Shown: one piece after another, positions 19,236 through 27,156 of the stretch
Layout: every line of letters begins with the position of its first letter
Numbering within the stretch: position 1 is the stretch's first letter
Origin: Methanobacteriota archaeon
GTDB taxonomy: Archaea > Halobacteriota > Methanomicrobia > Methanomicrobiales > Methanomicrobiaceae
Direction: 5' to 3'
DNA: 64,000 bases
Assembly (NCBI GenBank): GCA_016841485.1
Contig: JAENZA010000001.1
Coordinates: forward strand, 62,001-126,000
The notes under the pieces: model-generated
Told to the model about the DNA's origin: nothing
Databases searched by the model: none
Seen by the model: only the letters and a program-made list of their open reading frames with translations
Position numbers and translations under genes: made by a program

Positions 19236-19272
19236 ATCCAAATTGCAAATCAATTGTCAAAATTATTTGGAT
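19236..19272. promoter_or_regulatory. Inverted repeat upstream of the histidine kinase
   Basis: Perfect 8-base arms ATCCAAAT (19236-19243) and ATTTGGAT (19265-19272) separated by 21 AT-rich bases. It lies about 150 bases before the kinase start and 50 bases before arfC. A protein-binding site or RNA stem are both possible. Chance occurrence in AT-rich DNA is not excluded. Confidence 0.4.
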
Positions 19273-19345
19273 TTTTATTCCCAATATAACGACAAATACC
19301 GTAAATAACACGAAATACCACCAAAATCCTCTATAATAAAAAAGG

Positions 19346-19363
19346 ATTATTCCAAAGAATAAT
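19346..19363. promoter_or_regulatory. Second inverted repeat and promoter-like region before the histidine kinase
   Basis: Perfect 7-base arms ATTATTC (19346-19352) and GAATAAT (19357-19363) around CAAA. A TATA-like GATATATTA follows at about 19375-19383, roughly 45 bases upstream of the ATG at 19422. The repeat would therefore sit just upstream of the TATA element, where an archaeal regulator could bind. Confidence 0.4.
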
Positions 19364-19421
19364 TGAGAAAACTTGATATATTAGTCTCCATTCATAGTTA
19401 GTTAGAGATACAGGTTTGCTT

Positions 19422-21233
19422 ATGGTACACGGGGGACATAAATACAGGAATTTTGCAATCGGTGATGAGAATATCTTTATCAGACTATGGGTTACAGGAG
19501 CATTTGCTGCCGTTGCCCTCCTGATGACGATTGAGGGATTTGCCCTCTCCCCCTCAGATATCTATCATTCGCTCATCTACGTCTTCCCTCAACTCTTCCT
19601 CATTCCCATACTACTCATCGCCCTGTGGTTCCCGGAGAGGAGTCTTGCTGCAACCCTCTGCCTCATCATCACCTATCTTTCAGTAACCGGATGGTTCATA
19701 GTTCATGGCGCCCCCATTGATCCGATCATCACTCTGATTACCTCTATTCTCTTCCTTTGGGTAGTGATTGCGACCACCTCTCTTAAATCAAAGACACCTA
19801 CAGCTAAAACTATAGCAAACGCGTTGGAACACCTGAATATCGGCCATTTAACATGGGATAAAACATCAAATCGTATTATCGGATTTAATGGTAAAATCGC
19901 TGCAATTACAGGATTTTCACCCAGCCAGCTTGAATCTCTGACAGCCGGGGACATCCTTGGGACAATGCAGGAAGGAAGAGATCTGATACAAGGAATTCAT
20001 GAGGACGATACAGCGGTACATACAAGAATACGTTTTCAGGATCACAATGGACAGGTCCGCACCGTTCTGGTTTCATGTACCCCCCAGGGAAGTACCATCG
20101 AATGTTCTGTCATTGAGATATCAGATGAAATGGAGAAAAATTCCTCCAGAACAATAGATCTTACCTGTGAACTGAAACAGATTCTGGATTCATCCCTGAA
20201 TGCAATCATTATTCTTTCCACTGACGGCACCATCAACCGGTTTCACTGGTCACGACTGATAGACAAAGGGATCTCCTCCCAGACATTTATCGGAAGAAAA
20301 ATTTGCGATTTATTTATTAGCGGTAATGACTGTATTTCATCCCTTAACACCATTCTTGCCACCAAACACCCTGCAACCTTTACAGCAGATTTGAGACTTG
20401 CAGAAGAAGTAATCCCGGTTCAAGCAACCCTGACTCCATTCCTCGAAGATGACAAAATTACAGCTGTAATTGGATCAATGCACGAACCACCACAACATGA
20501 ACGCTCCAGCGACTATGGCAAACAGGGAGGAGATGACGCAGTAAGATGGAAGAATTTTGTCAATGTAGCCGCACATGAACTCCGCACACCACTCCAACCA
20601 ATTGTAGGATATCTCAATCTGATTATGGATGACGAGAAGGTCTCGACGACACTCGATGACGATACCCTCCAGATGCTGAAAATTTGCCTTGAAAGTGCAG
20701 AAAGAGAACGAGGACTCGTGGACAGAATGCTGGAGCATGGTGTTCTCGACAACTACTCCCCACAGCTGAGATACTCGGCTTTTGAACTAAAAAACCTCGT
20801 CCAAAGCATACTATACTCCAATTCCTATGAAAAATATGCCACTATTTCGCTCCTGATTCCTGATGAAACCCTGCTGTATGCCGATCGTGACAGGATATAC
20901 CAGGTGATCGAAGGAATCATAGCAAATGCTATCCAATACAGCAAAGAACCCAGGATCATCACCATATCCCACTCCGAGAGCGTGTCATCACACAGTGTTC
21001 TGATAGAGGACAACGGAAAGGGAATGGATCTGAATGAAATCCCCCATATATTTGAGCCTTTTTTTATCGGGGATACAAATGCTCTGAACCGTGAATTCGG
21101 AAGAATGGGACTCGGACTTTCAATTGCACGAACCTACATAGAAATGCACGGAGGAACCATCCTCGTGGATAGTGTCCCAGAAAAAGGAAGCACCTTTACC
21201 ATCGTCCTGCCAAAGGTTTCAAAACAGGAGTAA
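19422..21233 (+). CDS. Membrane sensor histidine kinase, orphan
   Basis: Four transmembrane helices occupy about residues 20-125, followed by two PAS-like domains (about 130-235 and 245-345). The phosphoacceptor box is AAHELRTPLQP (His near 385). The ATPase domain has N-box IIANAIQYS, G1 EDNGKGM and G2 GRMGLGLSIA. The start is the ATG at 19422; a TTG at 19416 would add two residues. No response regulator gene is adjacent, so its target and stimulus are unknown. Short periplasmic loops suggest sensing in the membrane or by PAS domains. Confidence 0.9.
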   Translation: MVHGGHKYRNFAIGDENIFIRLWVTGAFAAVALLMTIEGFALSPSDIYHSLIYVFPQLFLIPILLIALWFPERSLAATLCLIITYLSVTGWFIVHGAPIDPIITLITSILFLWVVIATTSLKSKTPTAKTIANALEHLNIGHLTWDKTSNRIIGFNGKIAAITGFSPSQLESLTAGDILGTMQEGRDLIQGIHEDDTAVHTRIRFQDHNGQVRTVLVSCTPQGSTIECSVIEISDEMEKNSSRTIDLTCELKQILDSSLNAIIILSTDGTINRFHWSRLIDKGISSQTFIGRKICDLFISGNDCISSLNTILATKHPATFTADLRLAEEVIPVQATLTPFLEDDKITAVIGSMHEPPQHERSSDYGKQGGDDAVRWKNFVNVAAHELRTPLQPIVGYLNLIMDDEKVSTTLDDDTLQMLKICLESAERERGLVDRMLEHGVLDNYSPQLRYSAFELKNLVQSILYSNSYEKYATISLLIPDETLLYADRDRIYQVIEGIIANAIQYSKEPRIITISHSESVSSHSVLIEDNGKGMDLNEIPHIFEPFFIGDTNALNREFGRMGLGLSIARTYIEMHGGTILVDSVPEKGSTFTIVLPKVSKQE

Positions 21234-21241
21234 GGGAATTT

Positions 21242-21703
21242 TTACTTTATTTTTGCAGGAATAAATTCCAGAGATGCGGAATTGATGCAGTATCGCATGT
21301 TCGTTGGCGGCGGCCCGTCATCAAAAACATGGCCCAGGTGTGCTCCGCACCTCCGGCATCTGACCTCAGTTCTTGCCATTCCGTACGAATGATCGGATCG
21401 AGTCTCAATGTTCTTTTCGGATACCGGACGGGTAAAGCTTGGCCAACCGGTTCCTGAAGCGTATTTGTCAGACGAGAAGAAGAGATCCGTCCCGCAACAA
21501 ACACAGGCATATATCCCCTCATCAGCGCATTCATAATATCGTCCGGTAAAGGGCGCTTCAGTGCCTCCCTTTCGCGCAACCTCATACTCCTTTACCCCCA
21601 GAATCCGAAACCATTCCTCATCCGATTTTTCAACAGGAAGAACCTCAATGAACGAATTTTTTCGTGTATCAAATATTTCGAAACGCTTCGCCTCGCCTCC
21701 CAA
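21242..21703 (-). CDS. msrB: Peptide-methionine (R)-S-oxide reductase
   Basis: Repairs R-methionine sulfoxide in proteins. 153 residues from a TTG at 21703, supported by GGAGGGGTG 4 bases upstream. The frame remains open further upstream but then runs through the tRNA-Phe gene, which cannot be coding. Zinc ligands are in CVCC and CRRC. The catalytic Cys is in the C-terminal RYCINSASLEF. The family call is certain; the TTG start is inferred. It converges with the histidine kinase. Confidence 0.93.
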   Translation of the reverse strand: MGGEAKRFEIFDTRKNSFIEVLPVEKSDEEWFRILGVKEYEVARKGGTEAPFTGRYYECADEGIYACVCCGTDLFFSSDKYASGTGWPSFTRPVSEKNIETRSDHSYGMARTEVRCRRCGAHLGHVFDDGPPPTNMRYCINSASLEFIPAKIK

Positions 21704-21778
21704 ATCAACACCCCTCCAAGAAAGGAGATTGAACTGGAAGAGAATAAATGTTCGCCAAAAATTCAAAAAAAGAAACCA

Positions 21779-21852
21779 TGCCTCAGGCCGGATTTGAACC
21801 GGCGACAACCAGATCTTCAGTCTGGCGCTCTCCCAGTCTGAGCTACTAAGGC
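21779..21852 (-). tRNA. tRNA-Phe (GAA)
   Basis: Complete cloverleaf on the minus strand. Acceptor arms GCCTTAG and CTGAGGC pair throughout with one T-G pair, and the discriminator is A. D-arm TAGCTCAGACTGGGAGAGC, anticodon stem-loop CCAGACTGAAGATCTGG with GAA, and T-arm CCGGTTCAAATCCGG are all canonical. CCA is not encoded. No intron. Confidence 0.96.
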
Positions 21853-21972
21853 TTGAGATATAAGATTGGGCCCTCAGGGTAATAAATTCTTTGATTTTAA
21901 AATAAATCCAAATAATTGTGATGACATCTTGAAACACTCCATTTATGACGTTATCAACAAAAGAAATAATCA

Positions 21973-22959
21973 ATGGGTACCCGCGGACCAGGAACCAGAG
22001 ATGGATTTTCTCATCTTATGAAATCAGTAGAGGAACGCAAAGGGCACGTAGTCCACCTTACGCATAATGATCTTGATGCGGCAGGATGTGATGCTGTTCA
22101 TAGAATGCATCATGATAATGTATTTACCATCTGGGCATCAGTTGGAAAATTTCCCCACCTCCTATCCGCTCTGGCGGATGTTCAGGGAAAGGGTGATATC
22201 CTGAGCATTAGTGATCTGGGATACTTCACTGGAGCCCGGGAAATACTGGAAAAGGCGCAGGCGAACAACTGGCGGATTGAATGGCGCGATCATCACCGAT
22301 GGACACCGGAAGAAATCGCACATGCAACTAATTGTACAAACTATCTGAAAGTTGATACGGACACATGTGCTACCGGGATTTGTGCACGGGACCTGATGCC
22401 CGGAAACACGACAGCCGGGGAAATTGCACGGGTTGTCTGTGATTATGATCTCTGGAAACACCAGGACCCGAGATCAGCACCACTGGGACAGGTATGCACC
22501 ATCCATGCAAATCTGAATCAGGTGCGTGATCGACTCGCCCGCGGAATACTCTCTGATGACTGGATCCGTAAGGAATTTGCAGAGATTGAAAAAGAACGCG
22601 AGCATGCAATAAGTAAAAGCAAGCGACGGATGGTAATCCTCGGCAGTCGGTTCAGAATTGCTTTTGCACCTCTCTATGGCTATCCCAGTGAAACCGCGCA
22701 TGCAATACGTGATGAATTTTTCACCGACATTGAAGTGGTGTACGGTAAAAGTGGAAGATTTTCCATTCGTTCCAAACCTCCCATAAGTCATCTTATCGCA
22801 CGTGCCTTCAATGGAGGTGGACATCCTCCTGCGGCAGGAGGAACTTTTTCATTTACCTTTTTAGACCGGGCATCTCTTGCCCTGACAAGAAAAAATCACC
22901 ATTTCGAAGAGCTGGTACAGGTTGCCGAAAAAATACCCCAGGATGATGAAGATCAGTAA
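21973..22959 (+). CDS. DHH/DHHA1 family phosphoesterase
   Basis: 328-residue RecJ-like or nano-RNase/cyclic dinucleotide phosphodiesterase-type protein, cytoplasmic. Metal-binding motifs are HNDLDAAG (32-39), ISDLGY near 76, RDHHRW near 98 and DYDLWKH near 157. The C-terminal DHHA1 motif is GGGHPPAAGGTF. Members act on single-stranded DNA, short RNAs or other phosphoesters, so substrate is unassigned. It starts 120 bases after the tRNA-Phe 5' end, divergently. Confidence 0.85.
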   Translation: MGTRGPGTRDGFSHLMKSVEERKGHVVHLTHNDLDAAGCDAVHRMHHDNVFTIWASVGKFPHLLSALADVQGKGDILSISDLGYFTGAREILEKAQANNWRIEWRDHHRWTPEEIAHATNCTNYLKVDTDTCATGICARDLMPGNTTAGEIARVVCDYDLWKHQDPRSAPLGQVCTIHANLNQVRDRLARGILSDDWIRKEFAEIEKEREHAISKSKRRMVILGSRFRIAFAPLYGYPSETAHAIRDEFFTDIEVVYGKSGRFSIRSKPPISHLIARAFNGGGHPPAAGGTFSFTFLDRASLALTRKNHHFEELVQVAEKIPQDDEDQ

Positions 22960-23213
22960 GGTGCACATGATACCAAGGGCATTCATACTCCGGGACGGGG
23001 GCCACCCGGGAAAATGTGATGATCAGTGCACATGAGGATCTCGCAGGGAACTATCGATTATACACAGACCCACCGGATATTCAAATCATGAGAAATCAGC
23101 ATAAAAGCGCATTTTCGGCCTTTCTAAAGTTTATTCAACCTTATTACTCTGTTTTTCCGGGGACAAATTCAATTCATAACACATAAAAGAACGGCAGACC
23201 AAAATTTCATTCT
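22960..23213. other. Leader region of the amino-acid transporter operon
   Basis: 254 bases with no gene. GTGCACATGA occurs twice (22961-22970 and 23026-23035), each preceded by GATCA within ten bases, and GTGCAC is itself palindromic. A GC-rich segment (about 22992-23010) lies between the copies and the remainder is AT-rich. No strong Shine-Dalgarno precedes the substrate-binding protein. The duplicated element could be an operator. Confidence 0.4.
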
Positions 23214-24020
23214 ATGAGCCGTAATTGGTTGGGAACATTACTGGTTGTTATGGTCATTGTTGCTGTCGGTTTTGCCGGATGTACATCCAACGCCGATCAG
23301 CCCGCTGATGGGGCCACCCCCACTCAGGCTGAAGAAAAGACCGTATATATCGTTGGTATCGACGGGGAGTATCCCCCTTACAGTTATATTGACTCCGAAG
23401 GAAACCCACAGGGCTTCGATGTCGATTCTATCAAATGGATTGCCGAGCAGCAGGGCTTTGAAGTGGAGATTCAGCCCCTTGCATGGGACGGGATTATTGT
23501 CGCTCTCCAGAACGGGAAGATTGACATGGTCTATTCCGGCATGACGATCACAGAGGAGCGCAAGGAAAAGGTCAGTTTCTCCCTACCGTACTGGAAGGTC
23601 AATCAGTCTGTCGCTGTGTATGAGGATTCCGGCTACACACTCGATGACTTCAGGAACGGAACCCTCATCATTGGAGCTCAGCGCGGCACTACCGGACAGT
23701 TCTGGGTAGAGGAACACCTCGTTGAGATCGGCCTCATGGACAAGGACAACCTGAAAACCTACGACAACTTCCCGCTTGTTGCAGAGGATCTCAAGAACCA
23801 GCGCATCGATGCTGCAATCTATGACAAGCCCCCGATGCTCGATGCAATCGAAGGCAAGCCTCTTGTTCTCGTTGGGGAAATTGACACCGGGGAGGAATAT
23901 GGCGTTGCAATACGCAAAGAGGATACAGAACTTCTCGAAACCATTAACGATGGAATCACCAAACTGATGGCGGATCCATACTGGGAAGAGTTGAAAGAAA
24001 CGCACGGGATGACAGAGTAG
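23214..24020 (+). CDS. Polar amino-acid ABC transporter substrate-binding lipoprotein
   Basis: Family 3 extracellular solute-binding protein. The signal peptide ends in a lipobox FAGC (Cys23), so it is lipid-anchored outside the membrane. Typical blocks are GIDGEYPPYSYIDSEGNPQGFDVDS and DMVYSGMTITEERKEKVSFS, with the later GAQRGTTGQFW ligand loop. Length 268 residues. It is the first gene of a four-gene importer; the exact amino acid cannot be read from sequence. Confidence 0.93.
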   Translation: MSRNWLGTLLVVMVIVAVGFAGCTSNADQPADGATPTQAEEKTVYIVGIDGEYPPYSYIDSEGNPQGFDVDSIKWIAEQQGFEVEIQPLAWDGIIVALQNGKIDMVYSGMTITEERKEKVSFSLPYWKVNQSVAVYEDSGYTLDDFRNGTLIIGAQRGTTGQFWVEEHLVEIGLMDKDNLKTYDNFPLVAEDLKNQRIDAAIYDKPPMLDAIEGKPLVLVGEIDTGEEYGVAIRKEDTELLETINDGITKLMADPYWEELKETHGMTE

Positions 24021-24042
24021 GGTGCTTTAAAAAAATTGATAA

Positions 24043-24061
24043 TGAAGTGAATTTCACTTCA
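24043..24061 (+). promoter_or_regulatory. Perfect hairpin between binding-protein and permease genes
   Basis: TGAAGTGAA and TTCACTTCA are perfect 9-base arms around a single T, starting 23 bases after the binding-protein stop. In mRNA this would form a stem that could end or protect the upstream message, as seen between binding-protein and membrane-component genes in many transporter operons. As DNA it also resembles an operator. Function is inferred. Confidence 0.55.
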
Positions 24062-24170
24062 AAACCTCTATTTTGTACAAGGATTTAATACTGAGTGAAC
24101 GCAATGCGCATCCACACAGGAATACATCTCCCATACGGAGAACCATTACGTGAGAGACGGTGAGTGACAG

Positions 24171-24845
24171 ATGGACCTCATCGATATTCTCATTGAATGG
24201 TTCCCCTACCTGATATCAGGGATCTTTGCAACACTGGGTCTTGTTGCATCCGCTCTTGTTATCGGAGTATTGGTCGGACTGCCCATGGCCCTGGGACAGG
24301 TGTATGGAAAATTTCCGGTTCGGGCGGTTGTTGGAATCTACGTTTGGTTCTTCCGCGGCCTTCCCGTGCTTGTTTTGCTATTTCTCTTTTATTTCGGCAT
24401 ATTCCCGGGACTCGGACTGGACCTTCCGGCGTTCTTCGTCGGAGCCACGGTGCTTGGACTCAGAGGAGCAGCCTACCAGTCTCAGATTTTTCGGGGAGCA
24501 ATTCAGTCGATCAGTGAAGGGCAGATGATTGCAGCACGCTCCCTTGGTATGACACGGCTTCAGGGAATACGCAATGTCATCCTCCCACAGGCGGTGCGGA
24601 TAGCACTCCCCGGCTGGTCCAATGAATACCCCAACATTCTCACCGATTCTGCGATATGCTATGCAATCGGTGTTGCAGAACTTCTGACGCGAACCTCCCA
24701 GATCGTATCACAGACATATGTTACGATGCCGATATACCTGGTCTGTGCAGGAATCTTTATCCTGCTCAACTATGCAGGCCTGAGAGTGCTTCATGAAATA
24801 GAGAAAAAGATAGAAGTCCCGGGATTCGGGACAGGAGCAGCATAA
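24171..24845 (+). CDS. Amino-acid ABC transporter permease (first)
   Basis: HisM/GlnP-type inner-membrane permease, 224 residues, about five transmembrane helices. The cytoplasmic EAA loop reads EGQMIAARSLGMTRLQG and contacts the ATPase, and FFRGLPVLVLLFLFYFG is the other family hallmark. It ends 2 bases before the ATPase gene. A purine-rich GGTGAGTGACAG precedes the ATG. Confidence 0.93.
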   Translation: MDLIDILIEWFPYLISGIFATLGLVASALVIGVLVGLPMALGQVYGKFPVRAVVGIYVWFFRGLPVLVLLFLFYFGIFPGLGLDLPAFFVGATVLGLRGAAYQSQIFRGAIQSISEGQMIAARSLGMTRLQGIRNVILPQAVRIALPGWSNEYPNILTDSAICYAIGVAELLTRTSQIVSQTYVTMPIYLVCAGIFILLNYAGLRVLHEIEKKIEVPGFGTGAA

Positions 24846-24847
24846 TT

Positions 24848-25603
24848 ATGGCAGACGAAGAATACATCCTCAGGGTGGAGAACATCCACAAATCGTTTGG
24901 GGAACTCGAAGTCCTCCGGGGCGTCACCTTCGACGTGAAAAAGGGCGAGACCATCTGTTTTATCGGACCTTCAGGGACAGGGAAAAGTACCCTTCTCAGG
25001 TGCATCAACCAGTTGAACAAACCGGACGATGGCCATGTCTGGCTCCATGGTGAAGAGGTGACAAACTCTGGCAACCGGATTAACTACTTCCGGCAGCGCA
25101 TTGGAATGGTCTTCCAAAATTTTTTCCTCTTTGATCATCTGACCGCACTGAAAAATGTCGAGATTGCACTCATCAAGGTCCGGGGAATGGACCCCAAAGA
25201 GGCCCGTGAAAAGGCACTCTATGAACTGCGACAGGTGGGCATGGAAAAATGGGCAGAACATTATCCTGCGGAGCTTTCCGGCGGTCAGGCCCAGCGTGTC
25301 TCCATTGCCCGCGCCCTTGCAATGGACCCCGACGTGATCCTCTTCGATGAACCCACGTCCGCCCTGGATCCTGAACTGACCCGCGAAGTTCTCGAAGTAA
25401 TGAAACTCCTTGCAGAACAGGGAATGACAATGCTCGTCGTTACGCATGAGATGGGATTTGCCTGCTCGGTTGCAACACGTATCATGTTTATGGAACATGG
25501 AATTATTCAGGAGCAGGGTAGTCCCGACCAGATGATGAGTGACCAAACCTTTGAACGATGCAAGAATTTCATTGGCAAAGTAACCGGTTACGGAACGGAC
25601 TGA
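24848..25603 (+). CDS. Amino-acid ABC transporter ATP-binding protein
   Basis: GlnQ-type ATPase, 251 residues. Walker A is GPSGTGKST (near 39-47), Q-loop MVFQNFFLFDH, signature ELSGGQAQR, Walker B VILFDEPTSALDPE and switch His in VVTHEM. All catalytic motifs are intact. Lies between the two permeases, and the transporter is complete. Confidence 0.95.
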   Translation: MADEEYILRVENIHKSFGELEVLRGVTFDVKKGETICFIGPSGTGKSTLLRCINQLNKPDDGHVWLHGEEVTNSGNRINYFRQRIGMVFQNFFLFDHLTALKNVEIALIKVRGMDPKEAREKALYELRQVGMEKWAEHYPAELSGGQAQRVSIARALAMDPDVILFDEPTSALDPELTREVLEVMKLLAEQGMTMLVVTHEMGFACSVATRIMFMEHGIIQEQGSPDQMMSDQTFERCKNFIGKVTGYGTD

Positions 25604-25610
25604 TGATACC

Positions 25611-26303
25611 ATGGAGACCATACAGTTCATTTCCACGATTCTGATGCCTGCCCTGCTCGAGGGATTGGTGATAACCATCGAACTGGTTCTTATCACCGCA
25701 CCGATAGGATTTCTCCTCGGAATACTCCTCGCAGTGGAAAGGGTATACGGCTCCAGACCGGTTGTCCTCCTGTGCAAGATAGTAGTGGGATTCATCAAGG
25801 GAACTCCCCTGCTGCTGATGCTCTTTATTCTATATTTTGGTCTCCCCTCCATCGGAATTGTTCTTTCGGGATTTTCTGCATCGGTCGTAGGATTTGTAAT
25901 GTGTAATGGTGCTTACAGTTCTGAATACATTCGCGGAGCAATGGGATCGGTCAAGGAAGGACAGATGATCGCAGCACAGGCACTCGGCATGACACGAATG
26001 CAGGCAGTGCGTTTGATTATCCTTCCTCAGGCCCTGCGACGTGCTATCCCGGGCCTGTCAAATGAATTTATATATCTTATCAAATACTCATCCCTGGCAT
26101 ATATGCTGACTGTTATCGAGCTTACCGGAGCAGGGAAACTTGTTGCGACAAAATATTTCACCTACACTGAAACATTCATCGTTGTCGGCATGTTGTATCT
26201 GGTGCTTGTCACCATCACAACGATCGCGGTTATGCTTCTCGAAAGAAAACTTGCTGTTCCCGGTATGACCACAGCGGGAAGAAGCGCACTTGACATCCTC
26301 TAA
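25611..26303 (+). CDS. Amino-acid ABC transporter permease (second)
   Basis: 230-residue paralogue of the first permease, with the EAA loop EGQMIAAQALGMTRMQA and FIKGTPLLLMLFILYFG. The two would form a heterodimeric channel. The gene starts 7 bases after the ATPase. It is followed by a palindromic T/A tract (26311-26330) that should end transcription on both strands. Confidence 0.92.
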   Translation: METIQFISTILMPALLEGLVITIELVLITAPIGFLLGILLAVERVYGSRPVVLLCKIVVGFIKGTPLLLMLFILYFGLPSIGIVLSGFSASVVGFVMCNGAYSSEYIRGAMGSVKEGQMIAAQALGMTRMQAVRLIILPQALRRAIPGLSNEFIYLIKYSSLAYMLTVIELTGAGKLVATKYFTYTETFIVVGMLYLVLVTITTIAVMLLERKLAVPGMTTAGRSALDIL

Positions 26304-26310
26304 CAAAAGA

Positions 26311-26330
26311 TAATATTTTTTAAAAATATT
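26311..26330. terminator. Palindromic T-run/A-run between convergent genes
   Basis: Near-perfect palindrome of TAATATTTTTT followed by AAAAATATT between the second permease (+) and the unknown gene (-), overlapping the stop codon of the latter. Archaeal polymerase terminates at T-runs, so this offers one to each strand. Similar tracts occur at 29170, 31101 and 46772. Confidence 0.55.
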
Positions 26331-27114
26331 CAATAGCCACATACGCCCTTTTTTTCAGGTCAGTCCAGTAATCCTGGTTGGTCCCTGTTGCATATCCTCC
26401 GGCCAGGAGATGTTCCGGATCAAAAGCGTGGAGAGCTATTTCAAAATCCCGGGGCCCGGCATCAATGAGCGCTGCCGTACTGACATCATATTCATTGAGG
26501 AGTTCAAGGAGGTGCACAAGGCGCAGTGCCGGTACAGCCACCGCATCCTGTACCTCAAGAATGGCGCAGAGAGCAGTCGATGTGCTGGTTGGAGAGAAAA
26601 AAAAGGTCTTTCCCGAGACCAGTTCTTCCAGCTCAATGGAAGAAAATCGTTCTCCGATGATCACGCACTCCCTTATCCCCACGTCCCTGAGTTCGCGCAT
26701 TATCTTTCGGTACAGGAGAGATAATGCGCCGGTAAAATCATCTGAATCGCCATAATACCCGTCTTCAATCCCGAGCGAAAGAGGAGACGGAAGACAGACG
26801 CGCACCTGTTTGTTCACTTTTACAGCGCTCTTCGCATCCTGAAGAAGCATTCCAAAGTCAAGAGCAGGTTCCCCGCGAAGAAACCCTCCCCTCACGTCTT
26901 CGAGCGATGAGACTATTCTCATCCGGTAATCGAGGCCCCCGTAACAAGGCATATCAACTTCAGCCTGTTTCCCGAGAGAATGTTCTACCTTATAGGTTAC
27001 AAGATCGCATGGAAAAATGCGGCGTCCACGCACCCAGTCCGAAAGATCCTTGAGTTCCGGGTCAGAAACTTCGGCACCGAATGACCAGAGCGGAAATATT
27101 TGCCGTTTTTTCAT
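26320..27114 (-). CDS. Uncharacterised protein, possibly MetE/UROD-like fold, divergent from metG
   Basis: 264 residues; not firmly recognised. Order of features resembles the C-terminal TIM barrel of cobalamin-independent methionine synthase: GGLDYRMR near 60, CLPSPLSLG near 107 (like the PGP.TL segment), and an ALSLLYRKIMRELRDVGI helix before a strand ending in IIGERF. The zinc ligands of MetE (HxC and the distal Cys) are absent, so methyl transfer by that mechanism is doubtful. It is transcribed divergently from metG, with 42 bases between the two starts. The fold guess is weak; gene reality is strong (codon usage, no overlap, long frame). Confidence 0.5.
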   Translation of the reverse strand: MKKRQIFPLWSFGAEVSDPELKDLSDWVRGRRIFPCDLVTYKVEHSLGKQAEVDMPCYGGLDYRMRIVSSLEDVRGGFLRGEPALDFGMLLQDAKSAVKVNKQVRVCLPSPLSLGIEDGYYGDSDDFTGALSLLYRKIMRELRDVGIRECVIIGERFSSIELEELVSGKTFFFSPTSTSTALCAILEVQDAVAVPALRLVHLLELLNEYDVSTAALIDAGPRDFEIALHAFDPEHLLAGGYATGTNQDYWTDLKKRAYVAIEYF

Positions 27115-27156
27115 GAATATTATGTATTTATACCATCAATAGCAAAAAACATAGGC

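Noticed and set aside
21704..21973. N-terminal 90-residue extension of msrB
   Set aside because: It would translate through the tRNA-Phe gene and its leader, and a TTG with GGAGGGGTG upstream gives the normal MsrB length.
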